64,000 nt of DNA from Halopiger aswanensis (GCF_003610195.1 NZ_RAPO01000002.1:1116001-1180000), one strand, 5' to 3'. Shown: positions 17,730 to 26,591, numbered from the stretch's first letter. Numbers and translations are program-made. The notes: generated from the letters alone by a model not told the origin.

Positions 17730-17894
17730 ATGGATCTGACGCAGATCGGCCTCGGACTCGGGCTGCTCGCGATTAGCGGCCTGACGTTCGCGGGGCCGGC
17801 GGCGCTCGACCCACCGCTCGTGTCGCTGCTGACGGGGACGGCGCTGGTCGCCGGGACGGGCGCAGTACTGACGACCGTCGCTCGAGAAGCGTAA
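17730..17894 (+). CDS. 54-residue hydrophobic membrane peptide
   Basis: ATG at 17730, TAA at 17892. The product starts MDLTQIGLGLGLLAISGLTF and has a second hydrophobic stretch, LVSLLTGTALVAGTGAVLTT. It is two short membrane helices with a Pro-rich turn (PAALDPP). A TATA box, TTATATAC, lies at about 17699-17706, 24-30 nt before the ATG, as expected for a leaderless haloarchaeal transcript. Similar tiny double-helix proteins are common in haloarchaea; function unknown. Confidence 0.6.
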   Translation: MDLTQIGLGLGLLAISGLTFAGPAALDPPLVSLLTGTALVAGTGAVLTTVAREA

Positions 17895-18026
17895 TCGGTC
17901 GGGAACTCGAGGGAGGCTGCGGGAAGCCGAAGACGAAACGGCGATCGATTGCGACGGATTGCGCGCTGTTCTCTCCGAACCTGAAACGCACACGAGCGAC
18001 GCGTGGCTGCCGCGAGGACGACGGCC

Positions 18027-18524
18027 TTACAGCAGGAACGTTTCGCGCCGCTCGTCCAGATCGAGGAAGGAGTCGGCCGCGTCGATGAGTTCGTCGGCGG
18101 TCGAGGATTCGAAGGCCATCACTTCAACGCGGACGCCCTCGTGGCGCAGGTGCGAGCAGAGCCGCGAGAAGTCGCCGTCGCCGGTACAGAGGACGATCGT
18201 GTCGACGTGGTTCGCGAGCGTCACCGCATCGAGGCTCATGCCGACGTCCCAGTCGGCCTTCTTGGAGCCGTCGGCGAAGGTCTTGATCTCCTTGATCTTC
18301 GGCTCGAAGCCGATATCGACCAGTGCCTCGAAGAAACTCTCCTCTTCGGGGGCGTCCGCGCGGATCACGTAGGCGATCGCGCGGGTCAGCTGGCGGTCTT
18401 GGACGGCCTTCTCGAGCAACGACGAGTAGTCGATATTGCGGCTGTAGAGGCTCTGTGCCGTGTGGTAGAGGTTTTGGGCGTCGACGAGAACGGCGACGCG
18501 CTGGCCGGGATGAATTTCGGTCAC
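18027..18524 (-). CDS. NYN-domain (LabA/DUF88-like) putative ribonuclease
   Basis: 165 residues covering a single PIN-like NYN domain. The acidic metal site is formed by VAVLVDAQNLYHTAQ (first Asp, ~16), KKADWDVGMSLDAV (~98-111) and LCTGDGDFSRLCSHLR (~120-135). NYN proteins include RNases and regulators such as LabA. The start MTEIHPGQRVAVLVDAQN is normal. Stands alone 97 nt from htpX, same strand. An RNA substrate is inferred from the fold only. Confidence 0.85.
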   Translation of the reverse strand: MTEIHPGQRVAVLVDAQNLYHTAQSLYSRNIDYSSLLEKAVQDRQLTRAIAYVIRADAPEEESFFEALVDIGFEPKIKEIKTFADGSKKADWDVGMSLDAVTLANHVDTIVLCTGDGDFSRLCSHLRHEGVRVEVMAFESSTADELIDAADSFLDLDERRETFLL

Positions 18525-18621
18525 GGCCTAACGTCCGGCGGCCACCCGTAAAAATCGCGGCGATCAGCGTCGGAGCGGTGGACCGCGGCGGCCCGAACGG
18601 GAAGAGTCCGAGCCAGCCGCG

Positions 18622-19455
18622 TTAGCTCCGGAGCTTCTCGATGCGCTTCTCCGTCGGCGGATGGGTCGAGAAGATTCGCTGGAGCATGCTGCGGTCGGCG
18701 TTGAAGATACACAGCGCGTTGACGCCGCTGTCCTCGACTCGCGACTCGCGACCCTCGGCGCCCGCGGAGATCTTCTCGAGGGCGCGCGCGAGCGGGTCGC
18801 CACTGCCGATGTACTGGCGCGCGGTGTCGTCGGCGACGTACTCGCGGTACCGCGAGATCGCCATCACGAAGAGCATCACGAGGAGGTTCGCGATGGTCGA
18901 CGCGATCCACGCGACGATGAAACTCCCCGGAACGTCGTCGCCGAGCGCCTGGACGAGGAAGAACACGGCGTAGCTCACGATGGTCGCGATCGACTGCCCG
19001 AGGACCATCATAATCGTGTCGCGATTGTTGAGATGGGCGAGTTCGTGGGCGATGACGCCTTCGAGTTCGTCCTCGTCGAGCAGCCGCATGAGTTCGCTCG
19101 AGACGACGACGATGCCGGCTCCCTTGCGGCCGGTGGCGAAGGCGTTAGGGACGCCCATGTCGGCGACCATCAGCCGGGGCTTGTCCATGTTCATGTCCCG
19201 GCAGAGCGACTCGGTCATGTCGTGGACCCGTCGGTACTGCCCCTCTTCGGGCATATCCTCGGCGCCCGCGCTTCTGACCGCGAGCCACTTGCCGAGTTTG
19301 TACTGCCCTGCCGGTAGCAGCACGATGCTGATCAACAGGATGGGGAGCAACGAGACGCCGAACAGCGTCGAGAAGAACACTGCTGCGGCCAGATAGAGGC
19401 CGAACAGGATCGTCCCGACTACCGCCATCCGCAGTTGCAAGCCGGTTTTGTTCAT
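18622..19455 (-). CDS. htpX: HtpX-like membrane zinc metalloprotease (M48)
   Basis: 277 residues. Two N-terminal membrane helices (~10-55) are followed by the peptidase domain. The zinc ligands are in the helix IAHELAHLNNRD (H-E-x-x-H, ~136-148) and the downstream Glu of SRYREYVADDTA (~205). Two more hydrophobic segments (~155-200) lie between them. The end THPPTEKRIEKLRS is typical. Degrades misfolded membrane proteins. A TTTTATAG element about 27 nt upstream of the ATG (near 19480-19487) is its probable TATA box. Confidence 0.93.
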   Translation of the reverse strand: MNKTGLQLRMAVVGTILFGLYLAAAVFFSTLFGVSLLPILLISIVLLPAGQYKLGKWLAVRSAGAEDMPEEGQYRRVHDMTESLCRDMNMDKPRLMVADMGVPNAFATGRKGAGIVVVSSELMRLLDEDELEGVIAHELAHLNNRDTIMMVLGQSIATIVSYAVFFLVQALGDDVPGSFIVAWIASTIANLLVMLFVMAISRYREYVADDTARQYIGSGDPLARALEKISAGAEGRESRVEDSGVNALCIFNADRSMLQRIFSTHPPTEKRIEKLRS

Positions 19456-19867
19456 GTGCGACGGCTAGTTCGTACTCACACCTATAAAATTCGTGCATCT
19501 TCAGCGAAAATGGCCATTACCGTTCCTTACAGCCGGGAAGCGGCGAATTACGCGTACAGTCACAACGGATAAGTTGGTTCGGCGTCGTCTATCGCGTATG
19601 CGCCGCGTCGCTCACTCGACCGTCGGTCGCGCCGTGAGCGGCGCCGCTCCTCGTTTTCCGAAACGCTCGAAACGGAAACGCCCGTGAGTGCGCTCGAGGC
19701 GAGCGTGGCGGCTCGTCCCGGGTGCGACCGCGATCGGGGTATCGAGCGTTCGATCGGCGTCGAATCCGGCACGACGGAGTTCGAATGCCGGCTGCCGGCG
19801 TTCACGATCGATCAACAACTACTACACGACCGCCGACCGACACACGAGACAACGACTACCACGACAC
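19456..19867. other. 412-base gene-free region between htpX and dapA
   Basis: Holds the htpX promoter at its left end. The centre has only short Arg/Ser-rich shadow frames in both directions and no tRNA-like cloverleaf. The right end (CAACAACTACTACACGACCG...) becomes AC-rich, G-poor on the top strand for about 50 nt before the dapA ATG, suggesting a leadered, unstructured 5' end. No clear TATA within 35 nt of dapA. Nothing else recognised. Confidence 0.5.
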
Positions 19868-20800
19868 ATGAGTTCCACCGACATCGACCTCGAGGGCGTC
19901 TTCCCGGCGATGTGTACGCCCTTCGACGACGACGAACGCATCGACTTCGAAACACTGCAGCAGGACGCCCAGCGACTCGAGGCCGCAGGCGTCGACGGGC
20001 TGGTCCCCGTCGGCTCGACCGGCGAATCGGCGACGCTGACCCACGACGAGCACGTCCGCGTCGTCGAGGCCGTCATCGAGGCCGTCGACGATGTCCCCGT
20101 CATCGCGGGGACGGGGTCGAACAACACCCGCGAAGCGCTCGAACTGTCCGAGCGCGCGGCCGACGCGGGCGCGGACGGCCTGCTGCTCATTTCGCCGTAC
20201 TACAACAAGCCCGAGCAGCGCGGCCTCGTCGACCACTACCGGACGATCGCCGACGCCGTCGACCTGCCCCAGATCGTCTACAACGTCCCGTCGCGCACGG
20301 GCCGCAACATCGAGCCCGATACGGCCGTCGAACTCGCCAGCCACGAGAACATCGCGGGCTACAAGGCCGCAAGCGGCGACCTCGGCCAGATCGGCGAGGT
20401 CGTCGAACGCACGCGCGACGAGGACTTCGCCGTTCTCTCGGGCGACGACGCGCTCACCCTGCCGATGCTCTCGGTCGGCGCCTCGGGCGCGATCAGCGTC
20501 GCCGCCAACATCGAACCCGAGCGCACCTGCGCGATGGTCGGCGCCGCACTCGACGGCGACTACCAGCGCGCTCGAGAACTCCACCACGAACTCGGGCCGC
20601 TGTTCCGCGAACTGTTCGTCGAGACCAACCCCATCCCGGTCAAGGAGGCCATGGAGATCCGCGGCTACGGCCCCGCGCGCCTGCGTCCGCCCCTGACGCG
20701 GCTCTCCGAGGAGTACCGCGAGGATCTCGAGGCCGTCCTCGCCGACCTCGAGGACTCCTCGACGGAGGTCGCCGACACGGGCACGGAGGGTGATCGATGA
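19868..20800 (+). CDS. dapA: 4-hydroxy-tetrahydrodipicolinate synthase
   Basis: 310 residues from ATG at 19868. Condenses pyruvate with aspartate semialdehyde, the first committed step to diaminopimelate and lysine. TIM-barrel signatures: FPAMCTPFDDDERIDFETLQ, VPVGSTGESATLTHDEH, LLISPYYNKPEQRGL, catalytic Tyr in IVYNVPSRTGRN (~140) and Schiff-base Lys in IAGYKAASGDL (~167). The ATGA overlap with dapB shows they are one operon. Confidence 0.96.
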   Translation: MSSTDIDLEGVFPAMCTPFDDDERIDFETLQQDAQRLEAAGVDGLVPVGSTGESATLTHDEHVRVVEAVIEAVDDVPVIAGTGSNNTREALELSERAADAGADGLLLISPYYNKPEQRGLVDHYRTIADAVDLPQIVYNVPSRTGRNIEPDTAVELASHENIAGYKAASGDLGQIGEVVERTRDEDFAVLSGDDALTLPMLSVGASGAISVAANIEPERTCAMVGAALDGDYQRARELHHELGPLFRELFVETNPIPVKEAMEIRGYGPARLRPPLTRLSEEYREDLEAVLADLEDSSTEVADTGTEGDR

Positions 20801-21564
20801 CGACGCGGATCGGCGTCACCGGTTCGACCGGCCGCATGGGCCGGGAAGTGATCGCCGCCGTCACCGAGCGCGAGGACTGCGAGGTCGCCTTCGCGGTCAA
20901 CCGGGACCCCGGCGGCGAGACGATTCAGGGCGTCGAGATCGAGCCTGCGGCCGAGTTCGACTCGCTGGTCGTCGACCGCGAGCCGACCGCCGTGATCGAC
21001 TTCACCGGTCCCGAGTCGGCCGTCGACTACGCGCGGACCTCCGCCGACGCGGGCGTCGCCTTCGTCACCGGCACGACCGGCTTCGACGACGACCAGTACG
21101 AGGCCCTCGAGGCCGCCAGCGAGGACGTGGCCGTCCTCCACGCGCCGAACTTCGCCCGCGGCGTGCAGGCGCTGGTCAACGTCGTCGGCGAGGCAGTGCA
21201 GAACCTGCAGGGGTACGACGTGGAGGTCGTCGAGACCCACCACAACGCCAAGCGCGACGCGCCGAGTGGCACCGCCAACCGGCTGCTCGAGGAGATCGAG
21301 GCCAACGGCGACTTCAGCGAGCGAACGCACGGCCGCGAGGGCGAAGCCCCCCGCGAGGAGCGCGAGATCGGGGTCCACGCGCTGCGCGCGGGCGATATCA
21401 CCGGCGAACACGAGATCGTCATCGCGGGCAACCACGAGGAGGTTCGGCTCACCCACCGCGCGGAGGACCGCGGCGTGTTCGCCGCGGGCGCGGTCGACGC
21501 CGCGGTCTGGCTCGTCGGCCGCGACGCTGGCTGGTACGAGTTCGGCGAGGTCGTCGACACGTAG
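20797..21564 (+). CDS. dapB: 4-hydroxy-tetrahydrodipicolinate reductase
   Basis: 255 residues. NAD(P)H-binding GVTGSTGRMGREVIAAV at the N-terminus, the TGTTGF loop (~90-95), and the catalytic/substrate motif VETHHNAKRDAPSGTANRLL (~148-167: His-His and Lys, SGTA loop). Second enzyme of the diaminopimelate path, reducing the DapA product. Overlaps dapA by 4 nt. After it the same-strand series is broken by the GH97 gene on the other strand; dapD resumes 3.5 kb on. Confidence 0.96.
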   Translation: MTTRIGVTGSTGRMGREVIAAVTEREDCEVAFAVNRDPGGETIQGVEIEPAAEFDSLVVDREPTAVIDFTGPESAVDYARTSADAGVAFVTGTTGFDDDQYEALEAASEDVAVLHAPNFARGVQALVNVVGEAVQNLQGYDVEVVETHHNAKRDAPSGTANRLLEEIEANGDFSERTHGREGEAPREEREIGVHALRAGDITGEHEIVIAGNHEEVRLTHRAEDRGVFAAGAVDAAVWLVGRDAGWYEFGEVVDT

Positions 21565-21676
21565 CCGGTCGACCCGGTTCGGTTTACCCGGGCGGGTAGT
21601 CGCCTCGCCGAGACGAAAAGAGAGGACAGTCAGCGGGAGCGAAGAAGATCGGAGACGCGACGGCGTTTCGAGTCGC

Positions 21677-24600
21677 CTACAGCTGTTCGAGAGTCCACTT
21701 CTGGTTGTCGGCGCCGACGTACCCGTACTGGTGGACGTTCGCGCCGTCGCTGGTCGAGGCACCCTCGACGTCCAGGGCTTTCCCGCTGTGACGGGCGAGC
21801 AATCGGTAGCTGCCGTCGGCGTTCTCCTCGATGGCCCACTGCTGGTTCTCGCCGCCGCCGTACTCGTACTGGTGGACGTTCGCGCCGTCGCTGGTCGAGG
21901 CACCCTCGACGTCTAACGCCTTTCCGCTGTGGACGGCCTCCAGCTTGTAGTAGCCGTTGCCGAGGTCTGTCACGACCCACTGCTGGTTCTCGCTGCCGAC
22001 GTACCCGTACTGGTGGACGTTCGCGCCGTCGCTGGTCGAGGCGTTCTCGACGTCCAGTGCCTTGCCGCTGTTGACGCTCCGGAGGACGTACGCCTCGCCC
22101 GAGACGATGTCGTTCGAGTCGCTGCCGTCCGAAGGGACGATGCGCATCGCCGTCCCGCCGCTGGCCCCCATCGAGAGGGTGACGCTGTCGCCGGCCGAGA
22201 CGTCGTAGTCGCTGATCACGACGCTCGTCGGGTTGTTGTCGACTCCTGTCTCGCCAGCGTCGGCGTACTCGGTGACGGTCCAGCCGCCGTCCAGGCTCGA
22301 GAGGAAGTCGAGCGAGACGGTGACGTCGCGAGCGGTCTCGTCGGTCATCGCGCCGAGGTACCACTCGTCGCCGCTGCGCTTCGCCGTCACGATGTAGTCG
22401 CCGATCTGTCCGTCGACGGCGACCGTTTCGTCCCAGCTCACGGGGACGTTCTCGATGTAGTCGAAGGCGGGCTCTGTGTCGTAGTTCTCGTTGGCGGCGT
22501 GGCTCTCGGTGAAGTTCGTGTAGGCCGCGGGGAACGGTGCGCCAGCGCCGCTCTCGGTGACACCGACGGTGTTAACGTTGAATCCGCCGACGTCGTTGGC
22601 GCCGAGCTTGATCCCGATGCGGTTCGTTCCGGCCTCGAGATCGACAGAGACGGTGTGGACGCTCCACGTGTCCCAGTAGTCCGTGAACGCCGGCGTGAGA
22701 GACTGTTCGGTCCCGTTGACGATCAGCGTCGCCTCCGGGCTACCGTTGTCCTGAACCGCCGTCGAGTTGTCTTCCTGGTCGGCGGCGTACCGCAGATGCA
22801 GGTCGTACGTGCCCGCGCTGGAGACGTTCTTGACCGTGAACCAGACGGTCGCGCCGTCGGGTTCGCGGTTCGGGTCGACGGGGACGTAGTGAGCACCGAA
22901 GGCATTCCGCCACCGGTCGGCGGTGATCATGTCGTTCAGCGTCCCGGATTGGGCCTGGACGAACTCGCCGACTTCGAAGGACTCGTCGACGTAGGCTTCC
23001 ATCCGATCGGCGGCCATCTGGATCCCCCCGAGGTAGTTGGGGTACATCGCCAGCTGCTTGGCCTTCGTCGTCTGTATCTGGTCGCCCTCGCTGTCGTTGA
23101 ACGTGATGTCGAAGATGCCGGGCTGGTAGCTCGTCGGCCCCGCCAGCATCCTGGTAAAGGGGAGGAGGACGTGGTGATCCCGGCCGACGTTCGACCCGAG
23201 CGCGTCGAACCCGTCGTACTCCTGGGCCTTGACGACTTCGCGAGCCGCGACGTTCGGGTAGGTGCGGATCTCGCCGGTCGGCTTGATCCCCTCGTGGATC
23301 TCCAGCAGCTGGCGGTTCGCGGCCGCCTGCTCGATGACGAACCGGTGGTGGTTGACCGCCGTCTGGCAGTGCTGGTTATGCGATGCCGTGGAACCGTCAC
23401 CCTCGAAACCGAGCCCCGGGTCAGAGACGTAGCCGTTCTTGATCGACCGGATCCCGGCGTCCTCGTACCCCGGGAAGATGTTGTCGTTGTTGATCTCGTC
23501 CTCGTAGTTGACGACGTTCCCGGCCGTCTCGTTGTGCACCGTCATCTCGACGGGATTCGAAAGGGTCGCGCCGTAGTCGGTGACCTCGACGACGTCGAAG
23601 TCCGGATACGACTCGCCGACGGCCATCTCCAGGCCGGTCCCGTCGCCGGGATAGGTGTCCCACCCCTTGTTCCACCCTTCCGCGAGCACGCTGTCGAACC
23701 CGTGTTCGGCGGCGAACTTCATGTACCGCTTCATCCGCTCGGTTCGCGCGCCGTGGATGTACTCGGCGGGGTCATTGCCGTTACTCTCGATCTCGCTGTC
23801 GCTCTTGTACTCCCAGTTGGCGCTCCCGGCGATCATCGTCCACCAGATCCCGGTGTACTTCCGGCCGTTCTCCAGCCAGCTCGTGTCGGTGTTGCCGTTC
23901 GAATCAGTCGGGAACACGCTCTCTTTCAGTGGATCGGCCAGCAGCGGGATCAGCTGTGATTCGACCAACTCGCCGGGCGACGTTCCGATCTGGACCGTCC
24001 GCCACGGTGTGACGTGTGGCGCCGACGCCGACACCTTGTTGCCGTCCGGGAGCGGTGCCAGATCGACGGCCATCTCCTTGCTCCCGCTGTCGGATTGTGC
24101 GGCCAGTGCCATCGTGGCGTAGTCGTCGAGGTTCGACTCGTGGACGCTGAGATACGTGCCGTCGCCGGCCCGCATCGTCAGCGGCGTGTGCGCACCCGCT
24201 CGTACGACGTTGTCGTTCGGCCGGATCGTCTTGTCGCCGGCGGGGATGTCGCTGAGCGGCGTCTCGCTGTACTCCTGCTCGAAGCGGGGATTGACGTACT
24301 CGTTCTCGATCCACCAGGACGTGTAGTCCCCGCTGAAGTTGAACTCGGTCGTCTCCGAGGCGATCGTGAAGTCGCCGAAGTCGTCGTCGAAGGCTACCCG
24401 GAACCCGAGTCCGTCGTTGAACACGCGCACCTCGAAGTTGGCTGATCGACCGGGGCTCTCCGTCTCTTCGAGCCCCAGCTTCAGGTAGTTGTAGTCTTCC
24501 GAAACGGACGCGAAGTCCCCCCACTCGGGCTCCCAGGTCTCGGTCTTGGTGCCGCTCTCGCTGCCGGTGACTGTGATATTCGGCCCGGAGCCGCTGACGG

Positions 24601-24898
24601 CCGTCCCGAAGGCCGCCTGGTTCGCGAACTCGAAACCGATCGGCGACGGGTCAATGTACGTCGTCCCGCCGAAGACCACGTCGTACTGCGGAACGCCCGA
24701 AGAGACGTCGACCGTCACTTCGATCGATCCGTCCGGAGACGTCACGCTCTGGACGTCCGAGTCGTCGCCGGAGGTTACCTGTGCCGCTACTCCCTCGGGT
24801 ACTTCCATCGAGTAGGCCGCTGCTGCCAACAATCCCGAAATGCCACCGAGGAAACCGCGTCGGTGGACTGTCTCCCCGTAACTGTAATCGTCGAACAT
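21677..24898 (-). CDS. Secreted GH97 glycosidase with CBM35-like and ricin-type lectin modules
   Basis: 1073 residues from ATG at 24898. A Tat-like signal HRRGFLGGISGLLAAAAYS (~12-30) directs folded export. Then the GH97 N-terminal beta-sandwich (~45-310), the catalytic barrel (~320-650; AEGWNKGWDTYPGD ~406 and HEGIKPTGEIRTYPN ~536), an inserted CBM35/CBM6-like domain (~659-783), the GH97 C-terminal domain (~800-920), and three ricin-B-type repeats (~935-1073). In retaining GH97 enzymes an Asp follows the Lys of the barrel strand; here it reads IKNGYVSD, favouring the inverting alpha-glucosidase (SusB-like) type. That is an inference. Paralogue of the gene at 1-2097. Lies antisense within the dap cluster. 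Confidence 0.9.
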   Translation of the reverse strand: MFDDYSYGETVHRRGFLGGISGLLAAAAYSMEVPEGVAAQVTSGDDSDVQSVTSPDGSIEVTVDVSSGVPQYDVVFGGTTYIDPSPIGFEFANQAAFGTAVSGSGPNITVTGSESGTKTETWEPEWGDFASVSEDYNYLKLGLEETESPGRSANFEVRVFNDGLGFRVAFDDDFGDFTIASETTEFNFSGDYTSWWIENEYVNPRFEQEYSETPLSDIPAGDKTIRPNDNVVRAGAHTPLTMRAGDGTYLSVHESNLDDYATMALAAQSDSGSKEMAVDLAPLPDGNKVSASAPHVTPWRTVQIGTSPGELVESQLIPLLADPLKESVFPTDSNGNTDTSWLENGRKYTGIWWTMIAGSANWEYKSDSEIESNGNDPAEYIHGARTERMKRYMKFAAEHGFDSVLAEGWNKGWDTYPGDGTGLEMAVGESYPDFDVVEVTDYGATLSNPVEMTVHNETAGNVVNYEDEINNDNIFPGYEDAGIRSIKNGYVSDPGLGFEGDGSTASHNQHCQTAVNHHRFVIEQAAANRQLLEIHEGIKPTGEIRTYPNVAAREVVKAQEYDGFDALGSNVGRDHHVLLPFTRMLAGPTSYQPGIFDITFNDSEGDQIQTTKAKQLAMYPNYLGGIQMAADRMEAYVDESFEVGEFVQAQSGTLNDMITADRWRNAFGAHYVPVDPNREPDGATVWFTVKNVSSAGTYDLHLRYAADQEDNSTAVQDNGSPEATLIVNGTEQSLTPAFTDYWDTWSVHTVSVDLEAGTNRIGIKLGANDVGGFNVNTVGVTESGAGAPFPAAYTNFTESHAANENYDTEPAFDYIENVPVSWDETVAVDGQIGDYIVTAKRSGDEWYLGAMTDETARDVTVSLDFLSSLDGGWTVTEYADAGETGVDNNPTSVVISDYDVSAGDSVTLSMGASGGTAMRIVPSDGSDSNDIVSGEAYVLRSVNSGKALDVENASTSDGANVHQYGYVGSENQQWVVTDLGNGYYKLEAVHSGKALDVEGASTSDGANVHQYEYGGGENQQWAIEENADGSYRLLARHSGKALDVEGASTSDGANVHQYGYVGADNQKWTLEQL
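21690..22085. repeat. Three near-identical in-gene repeats (ricin-type units)
   Basis: The end of the GH97 gene holds three units that each encode SGKALDVE(N/G)ASTSDGANVH then QY and a QxW near the end. At DNA level CGCCGTCGCTGGTCGAGGC recurs almost unchanged near 21746, 21884 and 22026, at spacings of about 140 nt. That is stronger nucleotide identity than protein constraint needs and points to recent duplication or gene conversion of the lectin unit. Confidence 0.8.
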
Positions 24899-25086
24899 CC
24901 AAATAGCACATTTACAATGATAATAATAAATTCTTTTTAGATTGATTGTCATTAACGCGCCACATACCATGGAAACCTACAAAAGATAACACCACATGAT
25001 TGTCACTTCCGTGGCCGACCGAGAGCACCTCGCTCCGCGCGGTCCGAAACCCCGACAATAATACCCTCCGGGAACTACGGGCGTGC
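24899..25086. promoter_or_regulatory. AT-rich divergent promoter region, GH97 gene and dapD
   Basis: Unlike its surroundings the stretch 24900-25000 is AT-rich. On the minus strand TTTATTATTATC (about 24917-24928) lies ~27 nt before the GH97 ATG, and on the plus strand ACAATAATACC (about 25053-25063) lies ~27 nt before the dapD ATG; both predict leaderless transcripts. A 9-bp direct repeat TGATTGTCA occurs at 24943-24951 and 24997-25005. Confidence 0.6.
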
Positions 25087-25917
25087 ATGAGTCTCCAAGC
25101 GGACGTTGAAGATCTGTGGCAGCGCAAGCAGGGCGGACTGACGGCGGTCGACGCGACCGACGAACACCTCGCCGTGCTCGACGAGTTCCTCGCGGCCCTC
25201 GAAGCGGGCGACGTGCGGGCGGCCGAAAAGTCGGGCGGCGAGTGGGAGGTCAACGAGTGGGTCAAGCAGGGGATTCTGCTCAACTTCGGCCTGCGCGAGA
25301 CGGTCGCTCGCGAGCACGGCGGCGTCGACTACCACGACGTCCTGCCGCTGCGAGAGACCGGCGACCTGGGCGATCGGGGCACGCGCAACACGCCCGACGG
25401 GACGACGATCCGCCGGGGCGCCTACCTCGGCTCGGACTGCATCATGATGAGCCCGAGCTTCGTCAACATCGGCGCCTACGTCGGCGACGGGACGCTCGTC
25501 GACTCCTGCGACACCGTGGGATCGTGCGCCCAGATCGGCGAGAACGTCAAGCTCGGCGCCAACACCCTCATCGGCGGCGTCTTAGAGCCCGTCGAGAACG
25601 CGCCGGTCATCATCGAGGACAACGTCTCGCTGGGCGCGGGCTGCCGCGTTACCTCCGGCTTCGTCGTCGGCGAGAACAGCGTCGTCGGCGAGAACACGCT
25701 CCTGACGCCGCGCATCCCGGTCTACGACCTCGTCGAGGAGGAGGTGCTCTACGGCGAACTGCCCGCGAACCGCCGCGCGTTCACCCGGTTCGTCGAGTCC
25801 TCGATCAGCGACCACGACCTCTTCGACGGCGGCGCCTACAAGCCCGCCGTCGTCGCGACGGACCTCGAGACGGAGACGCTCGAGGCGACCGAGCGCGAGG
25901 ACGCGCTGCGGGAGTAA
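25087..25917 (+). CDS. dapD: Tetrahydrodipicolinate N-succinyltransferase
   Basis: 276 residues from ATG at 25087. Transfers succinyl from succinyl-CoA to the DapB product. N-terminal helical part with GEWEVNEWVKQGILLNFGL (DapD-specific). The left-handed beta-helix of hexapeptide repeats spans ~105-225 (RRGAYLGSDCIMMSPSFVN, GAYVGDGTLVDSCDTVGSCA, GENVKLGANTLIGGVLEP). It fixes this cluster to the succinylase branch of diaminopimelate synthesis. Same strand as dapAB and lysA-dapE. Confidence 0.95.
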   Translation: MSLQADVEDLWQRKQGGLTAVDATDEHLAVLDEFLAALEAGDVRAAEKSGGEWEVNEWVKQGILLNFGLRETVAREHGGVDYHDVLPLRETGDLGDRGTRNTPDGTTIRRGAYLGSDCIMMSPSFVNIGAYVGDGTLVDSCDTVGSCAQIGENVKLGANTLIGGVLEPVENAPVIIEDNVSLGAGCRVTSGFVVGENSVVGENTLLTPRIPVYDLVEEEVLYGELPANRRAFTRFVESSISDHDLFDGGAYKPAVVATDLETETLEATEREDALRE

Positions 25918-26070
25918 GCGACCGCGGCGTCTCTCCCTCTGTGCAGCGCAAGTCGGAAGGTGCATCCGGTCTCTTCGAATACGTATCCATATATACTGTT
26001 CTCTCCCGGTACGTGTGAACCGATATCACTCCTAGCAAGGCTTTTCGGTCGCTCGAGTCCCTGTCCACCC

Positions 26071-26511
26071 ATGGGAGAACGGATCCGCCGGGGATCGAAC
26101 GAATCGACGCCGGACCGACTGTCCCCGACGGAATCGACCGGTACCGATCCGGCCACTGCGACCGAGTTAGACGAGCTGTTTTCCCTGCTGTCGAACCGCC
26201 GTCGACGGCGGCTACTGTACGCGCTGGCAAGCGCTGACCAGACGGTCGTCGAACGCTCGCAACTCGTCGCGTGGCTCGCCGACGTCGAGGCGAGTGGCGA
26301 GGCCGCGTCCAGCGAGACGCTCGAGGATCGGATCGCACACGACCTGCACCACAACCAACTGCCATGCCTCGAGGAAGCGGGAATCGTCGACTACGACCCG
26401 CGCCAGGGGACGATCCGAGACGACGGCCTGCCGTTCCGGACGGAGTGGCTCGAGCACGCCCATTACAAGGAAACGGGTGAGTTGCTGTCGGAAGCTGAAA
26501 CGCGTCGATAA
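26071..26511 (+). CDS. Haloarchaeal winged-helix-like regulator (resembles DUF7344)
   Basis: 146 residues from ATG at 26071. After a disordered N-terminus, ELDELFSLLSNRRRRRLLYA (~33-52) and the following helices form the DUF7344-type winged-helix domain ([25 protein letters not shown]). Such proteins are numerous in haloarchaea and are presumed DNA-binding regulators. It sits between dapD and lysA on the same strand, so it may control the lysine genes, but proximity is the only evidence. GGCTTTTCGG at about 26038 may be its promoter element. Confidence 0.75.
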   Translation: MGERIRRGSNESTPDRLSPTESTGTDPATATELDELFSLLSNRRRRRLLYALASADQTVVERSQLVAWLADVEASGEAASSETLEDRIAHDLHHNQLPCLEEAGIVDYDPRQGTIRDDGLPFRTEWLEHAHYKETGELLSEAETRR

Positions 26512-26591
26512 ACGGTCATCGCCGTCGCGTAGTCTGGCGGATGGAACCGGAACCCAAACCCTTGAATTCTCGCGGTCACTTGCAGTCGACA

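Noticed and set aside
19493-19687. 64-codon plus-strand frame upstream of dapA
   Set aside because: Arg/Lys/Pro-rich (no acidic bias), no promoter or ribosome site; typical of noncoding GC-rich DNA here.
21929-23959. 676-codon frame opposite the GH97 gene
   Set aside because: Shadow of the GH97 coding strand; no recognisable domain, Val/Asp/Arg-rich composition.
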